From an uncultured Bacteroidales bacterium (lineage in GTDB: Bacteria; Bacteroidota; Bacteroidia; Bacteroidales; Muribaculaceae), in NCBI GenBank assembly GCA_900542185.1, contig UQMZ01000025.1:1-54828 (forward strand): a DNA stretch of 54,828 bases, written 5' to 3'. How positions within the stretch are numbered: position 1 is the stretch's first letter; each line of letters opens with the position of its first letter. The position numbers were made by a program, and so were the translations under genes. Under the pieces are notes generated by a model. The model saw only the letters and a list, made by a program, of their open reading frames with translations, did no database searches and had not been told where the DNA came from. Of this stretch, positions 26,720 to 34,271 are shown one piece after another.

Positions 26720-27928
26720 ATGGAGAATCTGATACGCACTTCCCATAGATTAGTGAGTCAGGTGGACACTTCGCTGCACCGTTATCTCTACAGCCGCGTA
26801 AATTGGGATTCGCGACAGGTAATGATAAAAGGCGCTCGCGGCGTCGGCAAGACCACCATGCTGTTGCAACGCATAAAGGAGCAGTTCGGTCAATCGGAAC
26901 AGGCTTTGTATGCTTCGTGCGACAACATCTGGTTCACCGACAACAGGCTTGTGGATCTGGCCGCATGGCATGAGGCTCACGGCGGTACGCACCTCTTTCT
27001 GGATGAAATACATCTGTATGAGGGGAACTGGCAGCGAGAACTTAAAAACATCTATGACAGCTATCCGGGGTATCACGTGGTGTTTACGGGAAGCTCCATC
27101 ATACATCTCGACTCGGCCCTGGCCGATTTGAGCCGCCGTTGCCTGCCGTATCGTCTTTATGGTCTGTCGTTCAGGGAATGGCTGAAATTCATGGATATCG
27201 CCGACATCGAGCCGGTGGAACTGGGGACTTTAATAACCACCCACAGTTCGCTGGCATGGAACATCATGGAATCTTTGGGTGACAGGAAGGTGCTTCCCCT
27301 TTTCACCCGCTACCTCGGCAAAGGGTATTATCCATATTTCAAGGATGACAAAAATGAGGTCGATTATTACGGCCGGGTGACACGCAGCGTGGACACCACT
27401 ATAATGCGGGATCTGCCCTCGGTCGAGAATCTCGATTATGAAACCCTCTGCAAGATGAGGAAGCTGCTTTATATCATGTCGACGGAAGTTCCGTTCACTC
27501 TCAATGTGCAGTCGTTGAGTCAGAAGGTACAGGTGGCCCGCAACAGCGTTGTGCGCATGTTCGATTTGCTCGACCAAGGCGCGGTGCTCCGTGCGCTGCA
27601 TAGCGGCTGGCGGTCGCCGAAATCTGTCGCGAAGCCCGACAAGGTGTTGTTTGACAATGCCGACATCATGGCAGCCTTAAGCAATATGAATGAGAGCGGC
27701 ACTGTGCGCGAAACGTTTGTAGCTTCGATGCTGGCGCCGGAGCATACCATCTCCGACCCTCAGGCCGGAGATTTGCTTGTGGATGAAAAGTACCTTTTTG
27801 AAATTGGCGGTAAAAACAAAACGTTCAAACAGATAGCTGATCTGCCTGACAGTTATGTGATAGCAGACGACATCGAAGCCGGACTGGGCAACAAGATTCC
27901 CTTATGGCTTTTCGGCTTCTTATATTGA
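26720..27928 (+). CDS. AAA_14/DUF4143-type ATPase
   Basis: Walker A GARGVGKT is at residues 38-45 and Walker B HLFLDEIHLY at 91-100. The sensor strand HVVFTGSSIIHLDSALADLS leads into RRCLPYRLYGLSFREWL, the hallmark of AAA_14 ATPases. The C-terminal part carries the DUF4143-like region (LFEIGGKNKTFKQIADLPDS, then IPLWLFGFLY), related to a PD-(D/E)xK nuclease fold. Family members are abundant in Bacteroidales but their role is not settled; suggestions include mobile-element or stress functions. The gene stands behind a three-palindrome array that suggests tight, possibly self-, regulation. The next gene, ruvC, begins 39 bases later and may be co-transcribed. Confidence 0.85.
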   Translation: MENLIRTSHRLVSQVDTSLHRYLYSRVNWDSRQVMIKGARGVGKTTMLLQRIKEQFGQSEQALYASCDNIWFTDNRLVDLAAWHEAHGGTHLFLDEIHLYEGNWQRELKNIYDSYPGYHVVFTGSSIIHLDSALADLSRRCLPYRLYGLSFREWLKFMDIADIEPVELGTLITTHSSLAWNIMESLGDRKVLPLFTRYLGKGYYPYFKDDKNEVDYYGRVTRSVDTTIMRDLPSVENLDYETLCKMRKLLYIMSTEVPFTLNVQSLSQKVQVARNSVVRMFDLLDQGAVLRALHSGWRSPKSVAKPDKVLFDNADIMAALSNMNESGTVRETFVASMLAPEHTISDPQAGDLLVDEKYLFEIGGKNKTFKQIADLPDSYVIADDIEAGLGNKIPLWLFGFLY

Positions 27929-27967
27929 AACAATTTTATCAGAACAGACTGGCCGGACATAAAGACT

Positions 27968-28552
27968 ATGGAAATGACCGAGAAACTGAAGGAATACGAC
28001 CGCATCATAATGGGCATCGACCCGGGCACACGTGTCATGGGATATGGCGTGCTGGGCATACGCAGCAGGAAGCCGGAGGTGATAGTGCAGGGCGTCATCA
28101 AGCTGGACCGTTTCGAGAGTCATTACCTGCGGCTGCACCGCATCTACGAGCGCGTGGAGAGTCTTGCCGCCCAGTATCTGCCCGACGAGGTGGCATTGGA
28201 GGCGCCTTTCTTCGGCAAGAACATCCAGTCGATGCTGAAACTCGGCCGCGCGCAGGGCGTGGCCATGGCAGCCTGTCTGGCCCGCGACATACCCATCGCG
28301 GAATATGCCCCGCGTCTGGTCAAGATGGCCGTCACCGGCAACGGACAGGCATCGAAGGAACAGGTGGCCAACATGGTGCAGCACCTGCTGCGCATCCCGC
28401 AGAGCCAGATGCCCACGCTGCTCGACGCCACCGATGCCGTGGCAGTGGCCCTCACCCACTTCTACGAAACCGCAAAACCCGCCGCCACAGCCAAGGCCCC
28501 CAAGTCCTGGGCCGAATTCATCGCGAAAAATCCCGACAAACTCGCCCACTGA
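27968..28552 (+). CDS. ruvC: Holliday junction endonuclease RuvC
   Basis: RuvC nicks Holliday junctions together with RuvAB. The first catalytic Asp is in IIMGIDPGTRVMGYG (residue 18), the Glu is in EVALEAPFFGKN, and the C-terminal acidic pair lies in LLDATDAVAVALTH. The frame has ATGs at 27968 and 28010; the first adds a 14-residue leader and is kept because MEMTEKLKEYDRIIMGI includes the strand before the Asp. At 194 residues it is normal. Other ruv genes are not in the window. Confidence 0.95.
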   Translation: MEMTEKLKEYDRIIMGIDPGTRVMGYGVLGIRSRKPEVIVQGVIKLDRFESHYLRLHRIYERVESLAAQYLPDEVALEAPFFGKNIQSMLKLGRAQGVAMAACLARDIPIAEYAPRLVKMAVTGNGQASKEQVANMVQHLLRIPQSQMPTLLDATDAVAVALTHFYETAKPAATAKAPKSWAEFIAKNPDKLAH

Positions 28553-29018
28553 TTCATCTTGCCCACAATACGCTCACGAATTCCGCGATTTCCACTCGCC
28601 GGAACCACTTGCGCATCCGGATAACAGCGCTGTCCACCGGCATCATACCTTAGTCGCTACGCCCATAGCCTACTTGCCCCGACGCATACGAAAAGAGGGT
28701 AAGGGATTGTGCATATATTGGAAAAAGTTTGTAAATTTGCAACTGATAACGGACTGGGATTTATTTTCAGCCGGAGTCTTGGCAAGGCGATTTGCCTTGT
28801 GACACATAATTTTTTTTGCGTAAGCAAGCAGCGTTTCCCACAGAACTTGAATCCGGTAAATTCAAACAAAACGACATCGAGGAAACCCGCGTGCTCTATG
28901 CTTATACCGCATGTAGACCAATTCGGAACAATATGCGATATAGGTGTGGCGGCCGTATCCAGATGTCAAGCTTTTACCGGGGCTTAAGTTCACGATGCGC
29001 TTCGTCACACTGTTTTTT
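28553..29018. other. 466-base region between ruvC and the HTH gene
   Basis: A -7 box TAAATTTG lies at 28732-28739, with a TTG at 28707-28709, 22 bases upstream (one base too far). It may drive the HTH gene with a ~280-base leader. A small hairpin CAAGGC-5-GCCTTG (28783-28799) is followed 10 bases later by an eight-T run. Short open frames here have no recognisable protein and are not called. Confidence 0.5.
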
Positions 29019-29339
29019 ATGTACCGGGATTGCAGCAAAATTCATATCGGAGCACTTATTGGCACTCGCATTAAGGAGTGTGGCATGAGCTACGCAGAAT
29101 TTGCCCGGCACCTCTGTGTGGAGCGCACCACAGTTTACAATATACTGCGGTCCAAAAGCATCGACACGGAAAGACTTATCCGCATATCCAATATCCTGAA
29201 TTATGACTTTCTGCGCAAAGTTTACCTGTCGAACGAAAAAGATGAGAGAAATACTTTGAAAATAGAGGTGGACGGTAAGGAGATCGTGACGAACACCGTC
29301 AATTCCTGCGAATTGAAGATTTCAATCACATCAGGCTGA
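29019..29339 (+). CDS. Small XRE-like helix-turn-helix protein
   Basis: The central region (IGTRIKECGMSYAEFARHLCVERTTVYNILRSKSI) has the spacing of a cro/XRE helix-turn-helix, followed by DTERLIRISNILNYDFLRKVYL. The C-terminal ~40 residues are beta-like and unknown. The frame is open from 28944, but the ATG at 29019 (MYRDCSKIHIGALIG) fits best; the start is uncertain. It points toward the RiPP operon and ends 39 bases before the exporter stop, so it is convergent with it. It could be the cluster's regulator, or simply a neighbour. Confidence 0.7.
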   Translation: MYRDCSKIHIGALIGTRIKECGMSYAEFARHLCVERTTVYNILRSKSIDTERLIRISNILNYDFLRKVYLSNEKDERNTLKIEVDGKEIVTNTVNSCELKISITSG

Positions 29340-29378
29340 AGATGCCGCCCATCAGGCTGATTCATGAATGGAGAGGGA

Positions 29379-31580
29379 CTATGAATCTACAGACTGTGCC
29401 CGAAAGCTGCGTGCATAGAAACCATTCAGCCGGCAGAGTTCTGAATGAGTGCCCGATTCTATGATTCTTCCATCCTTCAGCACCAAAATATTGTCGGCGT
29501 GCGCTATGGTGGAAAGTCGATGGGCCGCAACTATGACGGTTGCATCCTTGAATCGTGAATATACGTTGGAATATACTGTTCTCTCGGTCTGCGTGTCCAG
29601 TGCATTGGTAGCTTCATCAAGCACAAGGATTGACGGGTGAAAATAAAAGGCTCTGGCCAAAATCACCCTTTGACGCTGGCCATTGCTCAGTCGCATTCCG
29701 TGGGGACCCAACTGAGTGTGAACACCCTGGGGCATCGAATCAATCACATCCTCCAGACAGGCCATTCGGCATGCATCCATTATCCTGTCCATATCCTGAT
29801 CCGGATTCCCCATGGCGATGTTGTTCGCCAACGTGTCGTCGAAAATATAATTGTCGCAGAAGGCCGTCATGCACAGAGAACGCCATTTGCCGATGTTCAC
29901 ATCATTAATGTCGACGCCGTCAATCAGAATGCGACCGTGCGCAGGCCGGTAGATTCCTAACAGTAGCTTCAGGAGTGTTGACTTCCCGGACCCGCTCTCG
30001 CCCACCAGTGCCACCGTGGACCCTTTCGGAATGGAGAACGATATGTTCTCTATCACATTCCCGTCTTCCGGATTATAAGCCATGCAGACATCCTCAAGCA
30101 CTATACTTTCCTCCCACACAGGTTCCAGTCCGGAATCGATATTCCGTTCGTCGGCCAAGGAATATACACCCGTGATACGTGCGGCGCTTATCCTGTAATC
30201 CTGAATCTGGCGCATGAACATGACCAGTTGCTGAGCCGGAGCCGACAATGAACCGGAAAGATACTGAATGGCCATCATCGTACCGATGGTCATTTCTCCG
30301 GCAACCACGGCAATTGCCGTAACGAATACCACCGAGAGATCGGCAAGCCTGCCTATGACGGCTATTCCCGCCGATTGCTTTTGGTCAATGAGCATAGAGC
30401 GCCGGACCTCCCGGTAATACTTGTCGCGCAACGACTGCCAGCTGCAACGACGCGTCCGGTCGGAATCAGTGAGCCGCAGCTCGAGCATTCCCCTCACGTA
30501 TTCCATGATGCAGTCGTTGTTGGAAGCCTCCATTTCATAGATATTCATGTCCACATTCCGGCGGCGCTTCATATATCTTCCCATCCATAATGCGTGAACA
30601 AGCAAAAACGGGATATATATGACAACAATCCGGGAATCAAGCCATGCAAGCATGACGCAGGATATGATCACCGATGCCGATGCCGTGAGCACCTGTGGCA
30701 AGGCATTCGTAAGAAAGGAATCGATACGGGAGACGTCAAACATGGTCTGTAGGGTCTCTCCTGTGCTTTTGAAGTCAAAAAATGTGCGTGGAAGCCTCGC
30801 GAATTTTTCAAGCAATCTCATTGTAAGATCCACGCACAGTCCGTTCGATGACTTCAACACCAACAAAGACTGAAGCGCGGAAAAGACAGTCCGGCCTATC
30901 GTGACGCACATCATGCCGCCAAGCGCCAGAAGAATTCCGTAGAGGGACTTCCGTCCGATTCCATGATCGAACAATGCGCGCGTAAGCATAGGGGCGGCGA
31001 TATCAGCCATTCCCAAGACAAGAAGGACGGTGCAGATCCGGATTATCGCTTTGCGGTACTTACTGAGGGCCTTGCGGATATCGAACGATTCCTGATGAAT
31101 GTTTGCAGAGATGGCCTCTGGGAGTGTCAGACCCTCAGGGGGAGGCAGGAGTTCCAGCACCACTCCCCTCGATTCCGCTTCATGGCCTTGCAGAAGATCG
31201 GATTCGGTATTCCATCCGTCCTCGAATTCTTCACGGCGCATGGACACCTTTCCACGCGCAGGGTCCATCAGAGTTACATGGTCCTTATCGGCACGGCATA
31301 CCACCACATAGTGGTTGCCCTTCCAATGGGCTATACACGGGAGGCGTTCGGGTGCGGAAATCCACGAGTAGTCCACACGCAATCCCCGGGTAGAGAAGCC
31401 GAAACTTCGGGCCACCCTGCCGAGAGAAAGCAACGACACGCCATGACGGGATGGTGTAAAAAGAGAGGCAACCTGCGGTAAGGTCACCTCAAGTCCATGG
31501 AATCCACATATCGATGTAAGACACGCGGCCCCGCAATCATTGGATATCAGCTGCCAGACTGTGGGAGGTATTTTTCCCAT
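29379..31580 (-). CDS. C39-peptidase ABC exporter (bacteriocin/RiPP type)
   Basis: Residues 1-130 are a C39 peptidase that cuts after a double-glycine leader: Q10 and C16 in WQLISNDCGAACL, H90 in HWKGNHYVVV, D106 in LMDPARGK. Residues ~165-450 are the membrane domain, and the ATPase follows with Walker A GESGSGKS at 527-534, signature LSNGQRQR near 631 and Walker B ILVLDE near 651. The Q-loop Gln appears replaced by Cys (MTAFCDNYIF, near 575), which is odd. The start overlaps the radical SAM gene by 34 bases. It would cleave and export the two precursor peptides across the inner membrane. No HlyD-type adaptor or TolC partner is present in the window, so outer-membrane passage must rely on proteins encoded elsewhere. 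Confidence 0.92.
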   Translation of the reverse strand: MGKIPPTVWQLISNDCGAACLTSICGFHGLEVTLPQVASLFTPSRHGVSLLSLGRVARSFGFSTRGLRVDYSWISAPERLPCIAHWKGNHYVVVCRADKDHVTLMDPARGKVSMRREEFEDGWNTESDLLQGHEAESRGVVLELLPPPEGLTLPEAISANIHQESFDIRKALSKYRKAIIRICTVLLVLGMADIAAPMLTRALFDHGIGRKSLYGILLALGGMMCVTIGRTVFSALQSLLVLKSSNGLCVDLTMRLLEKFARLPRTFFDFKSTGETLQTMFDVSRIDSFLTNALPQVLTASASVIISCVMLAWLDSRIVVIYIPFLLVHALWMGRYMKRRRNVDMNIYEMEASNNDCIMEYVRGMLELRLTDSDRTRRCSWQSLRDKYYREVRRSMLIDQKQSAGIAVIGRLADLSVVFVTAIAVVAGEMTIGTMMAIQYLSGSLSAPAQQLVMFMRQIQDYRISAARITGVYSLADERNIDSGLEPVWEESIVLEDVCMAYNPEDGNVIENISFSIPKGSTVALVGESGSGKSTLLKLLLGIYRPAHGRILIDGVDINDVNIGKWRSLCMTAFCDNYIFDDTLANNIAMGNPDQDMDRIMDACRMACLEDVIDSMPQGVHTQLGPHGMRLSNGQRQRVILARAFYFHPSILVLDEATNALDTQTERTVYSNVYSRFKDATVIVAAHRLSTIAHADNILVLKDGRIIESGTHSELCRLNGFYARSFRAQSVDS

Positions 31581-33106
31581 TTAATTGTGGATAAGTCAAT
31601 CACGCCTTCATATCTGTCGGGATCATTAACATATTCGTCCAGACGGTCCAGAATCCGAGGCTCCGTCAGAAGGAGCCGTGCAAAGATGCGCAAGTCTATC
31701 AAAGCGGATTTCCTGATGTAACGGCATTCGTCCTCATTGGGATTTACAAAGGAGCCGCCTCTGAGCCTGACTGCTGCGCATTGTCCGCATTCCCTTACAG
31801 CCCAGCAGCTCCTGCACTCCTCACAGTCGGATGCCCGCGCCAGATCGCCGTAGAATTTCCTCAGGGCATCCCGGTTCAAACCATCGTCGACATTTCCCAG
31901 TACAAAAGACCCGTCGGTCTTATGGCAGATATGCAGATTTCCGTCCACATCCACCATAAGGTTGTCAGTGGCTACCGGGCAAGTGGGCAGCAACCCGTCT
32001 GATTCGGACTCCCCCTCTATATTCAGTCGATGATATGCCATCTTCGTGTAATTCGACAATTCCTTTTCAGGATTTTCCTTATACGCTCTCAGGGCATTCT
32101 CTATTATCTCATCTTCATGCTCCTCGAGTTCTTTAAGCTTGGCCACCGGATCATCTATGAAGCATCCGTATGTACTCATGGGCAGATATGAAATGCGACA
32201 TCCCAGACCATCAAGGAACTCATGGGCCGCCTCATGGTCATGATCAGGAGCCTCTACCGCCAGGATGGTCACTCTCTCTTTAAAATATTTGGCATCGTAT
32301 TCCTTGATTTTCATCAGATTGCGATATGCCCGAGCGAACGTGGGGCCTCCGGCCACATCCACGCGGTTCTTATCATGTTCCGAAGCCGGCCCGTCAAGCG
32401 ATGCATAGAGGATGAAGGAATTGCCTGCCAGAAACTCAAGCATGTCGGAATCCAGGCGGGAAAGATTGGTGTTGGAGGTGAATACGATGTCGTCCTTATC
32501 GATTCCATATTCCTCCCATGGCAATGACTTCATATAGGCCGTCGCATCTTTCACGATGTCGAAGTTCATAGTGGGCTCTCCTCCATAGAAACTAAGCGAA
32601 GGCCGGTTTCGCTTCAAAAACGCCTCATAGTATTTTTCGGGTACCCGTTTGAGGAAGTCGGTATATATCTTGAAATAATAGTCTACGGCTTTTTTGGCTG
32701 TTTGCGCCGACATATCTCTGCGACGGTGATGGCGCCAGGTGGTTTCTATGGTATTGCTGCAATATTTGCATCTGAAGTTGCAGTCCTGGGTCACTTCAAG
32801 AACATATTTACGCATCAGCACATTTGTGGCGTTATGGTCGATGATGCGGTCGATATGCTCGGGAGATGCGTCAAAAAGCGAGTCGCGACCTCCCGGCAGA
32901 AGCACGCCTCTGGAATTCAGGTGCTCCAACATAGGGAGCACCTGATTGTGTAAGTCTTTCCCACCGGCTTCAAGCTGTGCCAGCTGCTCGTTGCTCATGG
33001 AGAACAACAGATTGACCCGCGAATCGTAGACAAGCTGCCGGCCCGGACCGAAATCCACATTAATCGCCAATGGATATTTAGACATCCCTTGCATCCGTGA
33101 CGTCAT
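31547..33106 (-). CDS. Radical SAM/SPASM peptide maturase
   Basis: The cluster motif CX3CX2C (C109, C113, C116 in CNFRCKYC) and YGGEPTM (174-180) mark a radical SAM domain. The C-terminal SPASM domain has C376-x12-G-x4-C394, C428, C431, C434, C440, C443 and C461, enough for two auxiliary 4Fe-4S clusters. The first ~95 residues are a separate N-terminal domain that may bind the leader peptide (RRE-like; inferred). SPASM enzymes of this layout make thioether (sactipeptide/ranthipeptide), carbon-carbon or epimerised bonds in ribosomal peptides. The start overlaps the second precursor stop by 4 bases (ATGA) and the end overlaps the exporter, so the genes are translationally coupled. The exact modification cannot be read from sequence. 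Confidence 0.93.
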   Translation of the reverse strand: MTSRMQGMSKYPLAINVDFGPGRQLVYDSRVNLLFSMSNEQLAQLEAGGKDLHNQVLPMLEHLNSRGVLLPGGRDSLFDASPEHIDRIIDHNATNVLMRKYVLEVTQDCNFRCKYCSNTIETTWRHHRRRDMSAQTAKKAVDYYFKIYTDFLKRVPEKYYEAFLKRNRPSLSFYGGEPTMNFDIVKDATAYMKSLPWEEYGIDKDDIVFTSNTNLSRLDSDMLEFLAGNSFILYASLDGPASEHDKNRVDVAGGPTFARAYRNLMKIKEYDAKYFKERVTILAVEAPDHDHEAAHEFLDGLGCRISYLPMSTYGCFIDDPVAKLKELEEHEDEIIENALRAYKENPEKELSNYTKMAYHRLNIEGESESDGLLPTCPVATDNLMVDVDGNLHICHKTDGSFVLGNVDDGLNRDALRKFYGDLARASDCEECRSCWAVRECGQCAAVRLRGGSFVNPNEDECRYIRKSALIDLRIFARLLLTEPRILDRLDEYVNDPDRYEGVIDLSTIKWEKYLPQSGS

Positions 33107-33315
33107 AAATTATTGCGTTCCGTGCGGGCTTTGACCGCCGCCTGCTCTGTCTTGTGGAATTCCCGTGCGGTGCGGACTTTCGGAGCATCGCGGCGATCAT
33201 CGCATGCGCAGGTGCATTTAACCGTGCCGCAATCGCAGGTGCCTGAATCCATTCCTCCGGTCACTGATTTCTGAACGGTTTCCGATAACTCTTCTGCAGT
33301 TATGATCTTCTTCAT
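33103..33315 (-). CDS. Cys-rich RiPP precursor peptide B
   Basis: This 70-residue peptide has the leader MKKIITAEELSETVQKSVTG, ending in double glycine at residues 20-21, as cut by C39 peptidases. The core begins MDSGTCDCGTVKCTCACDD with five Cys (27, 29, 34, 36, 38) and continues with a basic, Ala/Arg-rich tail (RRDAPKVRTA, EFHKTEQAAVKARTERNNL). The leader closely matches peptide A: both have MK-x-I, EELS, Q-x-SV-x-GG. It starts 5 bases after peptide A ends and overlaps the radical SAM gene by 4 bases. It is almost certainly the substrate of that enzyme. No known precursor family could be assigned by eye. Confidence 0.88.
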   Translation of the reverse strand: MKKIITAEELSETVQKSVTGGMDSGTCDCGTVKCTCACDDRRDAPKVRTAREFHKTEQAAVKARTERNNL

Positions 33316-33320
33316 GGATT

Positions 33321-33527
33321 TCAGTCATTATTGTTGTTGTGTACCATTATGGTCAGACTCTTGACATTTTTCTTCACCGTGGTGGATATCGTGCTCTTGG
33401 GTTCATCCTTGCCGCATTCGCAGCTGCACGGCTGGCAAGTAGTGGCGCACGACGCACCGATTTCTCCTCCGTGGACAGAGGCCTGTGCCTCCATCGACAG
33501 TTCTTCGATTGGTTGGATTCTCTTCAT
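33321..33527 (-). CDS. Cys-rich RiPP precursor peptide A
   Basis: This 68-residue peptide has the leader MKRIQPIEELSMEAQASVHG plus a second Gly at 21. The core starts EIGASCATTCQPCSCECGKD with five Cys (27, 31, 34, 36, 38). A Ser/Thr/Val/Lys tail follows (STISTTVKKNVKSLTIMV) and then an Asn-rich end (HNNNND). Three of the Cys positions (34, 36, 38) coincide with peptide B while the sequence around them differs. This suggests one enzyme handles two diverged cores. It lies 18 bases after the thioredoxin stop and 5 bases before peptide B. The Thr/Ser-rich tail could supply thioether acceptor residues, but this is a guess. Confidence 0.88.
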   Translation of the reverse strand: MKRIQPIEELSMEAQASVHGGEIGASCATTCQPCSCECGKDEPKSTISTTVKKNVKSLTIMVHNNNND

Positions 33528-33545
33528 AATGTATCTATTTGATTG

Positions 33546-33986
33546 TCAATTTCCGGTTTCAGGGGGAAGATGCAATTGTATTGCATCATTAATGAATGAC
33601 TTGATTTGAGAAGTGTGGAGATATGGTTCTCCCTTTGCCCCTGTCCAATACACCGTACGTTCGCCATTGTCATCTGTGCCCACGTATATGGCCAGTATGC
33701 ACGGAAGGCATGTCAGGCCGAAATACTCAACCACATCCGGATTCTGATCCACATCGCACTTAAAGAAATACGCCCGGTCTGAGAATGTATAATAGTTCGA
33801 TTCAAATCTGGGAGCCACCATCTTGGAAGGTAAGCACCAGTCGGCCCAGAATTCAATCACAACCGGTTTTCTGAAGTTTTTGTTGTTGATGATGTCATAA
33901 AGGTCGTCTGAACTTATGAACTCTATCTCAGCCTGTACGTTAGAGGCCAACATGATAAAAAACATGGATAGCAGCAACTTCTTCAT
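33546..33986 (-). CDS. Periplasmic thioredoxin-like protein with CLPS active site, first gene of RiPP operon
   Basis: A signal peptide (MKKLLLSMFFIMLASNVQA) is followed by a thioredoxin fold: VVIEFWADWCLPSKMVAP, then AYFFKCDVDQNPDVVEYFG. The active site is C51-L-P-S54, so the second Cys of the usual CxxC is missing. The cis-Pro loop carries its own CxxC, C93-L-P-C96 (LTCLPCILAI), which is unusual. The frame is open to 34100, but the promoter at 34022-34052 and the signal peptide fix the start at 33986. The gene is 18 bases upstream of precursor A. It may act on Cys of the exported peptides (reduction, isomerisation, or trapping), but this role is inference. Confidence 0.85.
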   Translation of the reverse strand: MKKLLLSMFFIMLASNVQAEIEFISSDDLYDIINNKNFRKPVVIEFWADWCLPSKMVAPRFESNYYTFSDRAYFFKCDVDQNPDVVEYFGLTCLPCILAIYVGTDDNGERTVYWTGAKGEPYLHTSQIKSFINDAIQLHLPPETGN

Positions 33987-34021
33987 TGTCTGTTGTTTTA
34001 ATGTGGTATTGTTTGTCGGCA

Positions 34022-34052
34022 CAAAGATAATGGGCGCCTCGACCAACACAAA
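34022..34052 (-). promoter_or_regulatory. RiPP operon promoter
   Basis: TTTG (34052-34049), 19 bases, TATCTTTG (34029-34022) on the minus strand. The thioredoxin ATG at 33986 is ~35 bases downstream. No other promoter match was seen within the five-gene operon. Confidence 0.75.
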
Positions 34053-34190
34053 ACATATAGCGTCACTTGTTTCCACACATGGCGTGAATAATTTCCACAC
34101 AAGACTTTATGTATTGCACCGATTCAAGAAATTCAAGAAATATTTCCTTATTATTTGGCAGATACCTTATTAAATATGAAATATTATTTG

Positions 34191-34198
34191 TAACTTTG
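34191..34198 (+). promoter_or_regulatory. -7 box for the second endonuclease I
   Basis: TAACTTTG matches the Bacteroidetes -7 element. No clear TTTG lies 19-21 bases upstream. It sits 73 bases before the preferred ATG at 34272. Confidence 0.5.
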
Positions 34199-34271
34199 CT
34201 TCCCCATGTCACTCTGCCCGGCAAAAGGCACGCGCGGCATGACGGTTAACCATGAAAATGTGAACTATCTC

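Noticed and set aside
28783..28817. Hairpin plus T-run as an intrinsic terminator or small RNA
   Set aside because: The T-run begins 10 bases after the stem, too far for a standard terminator.
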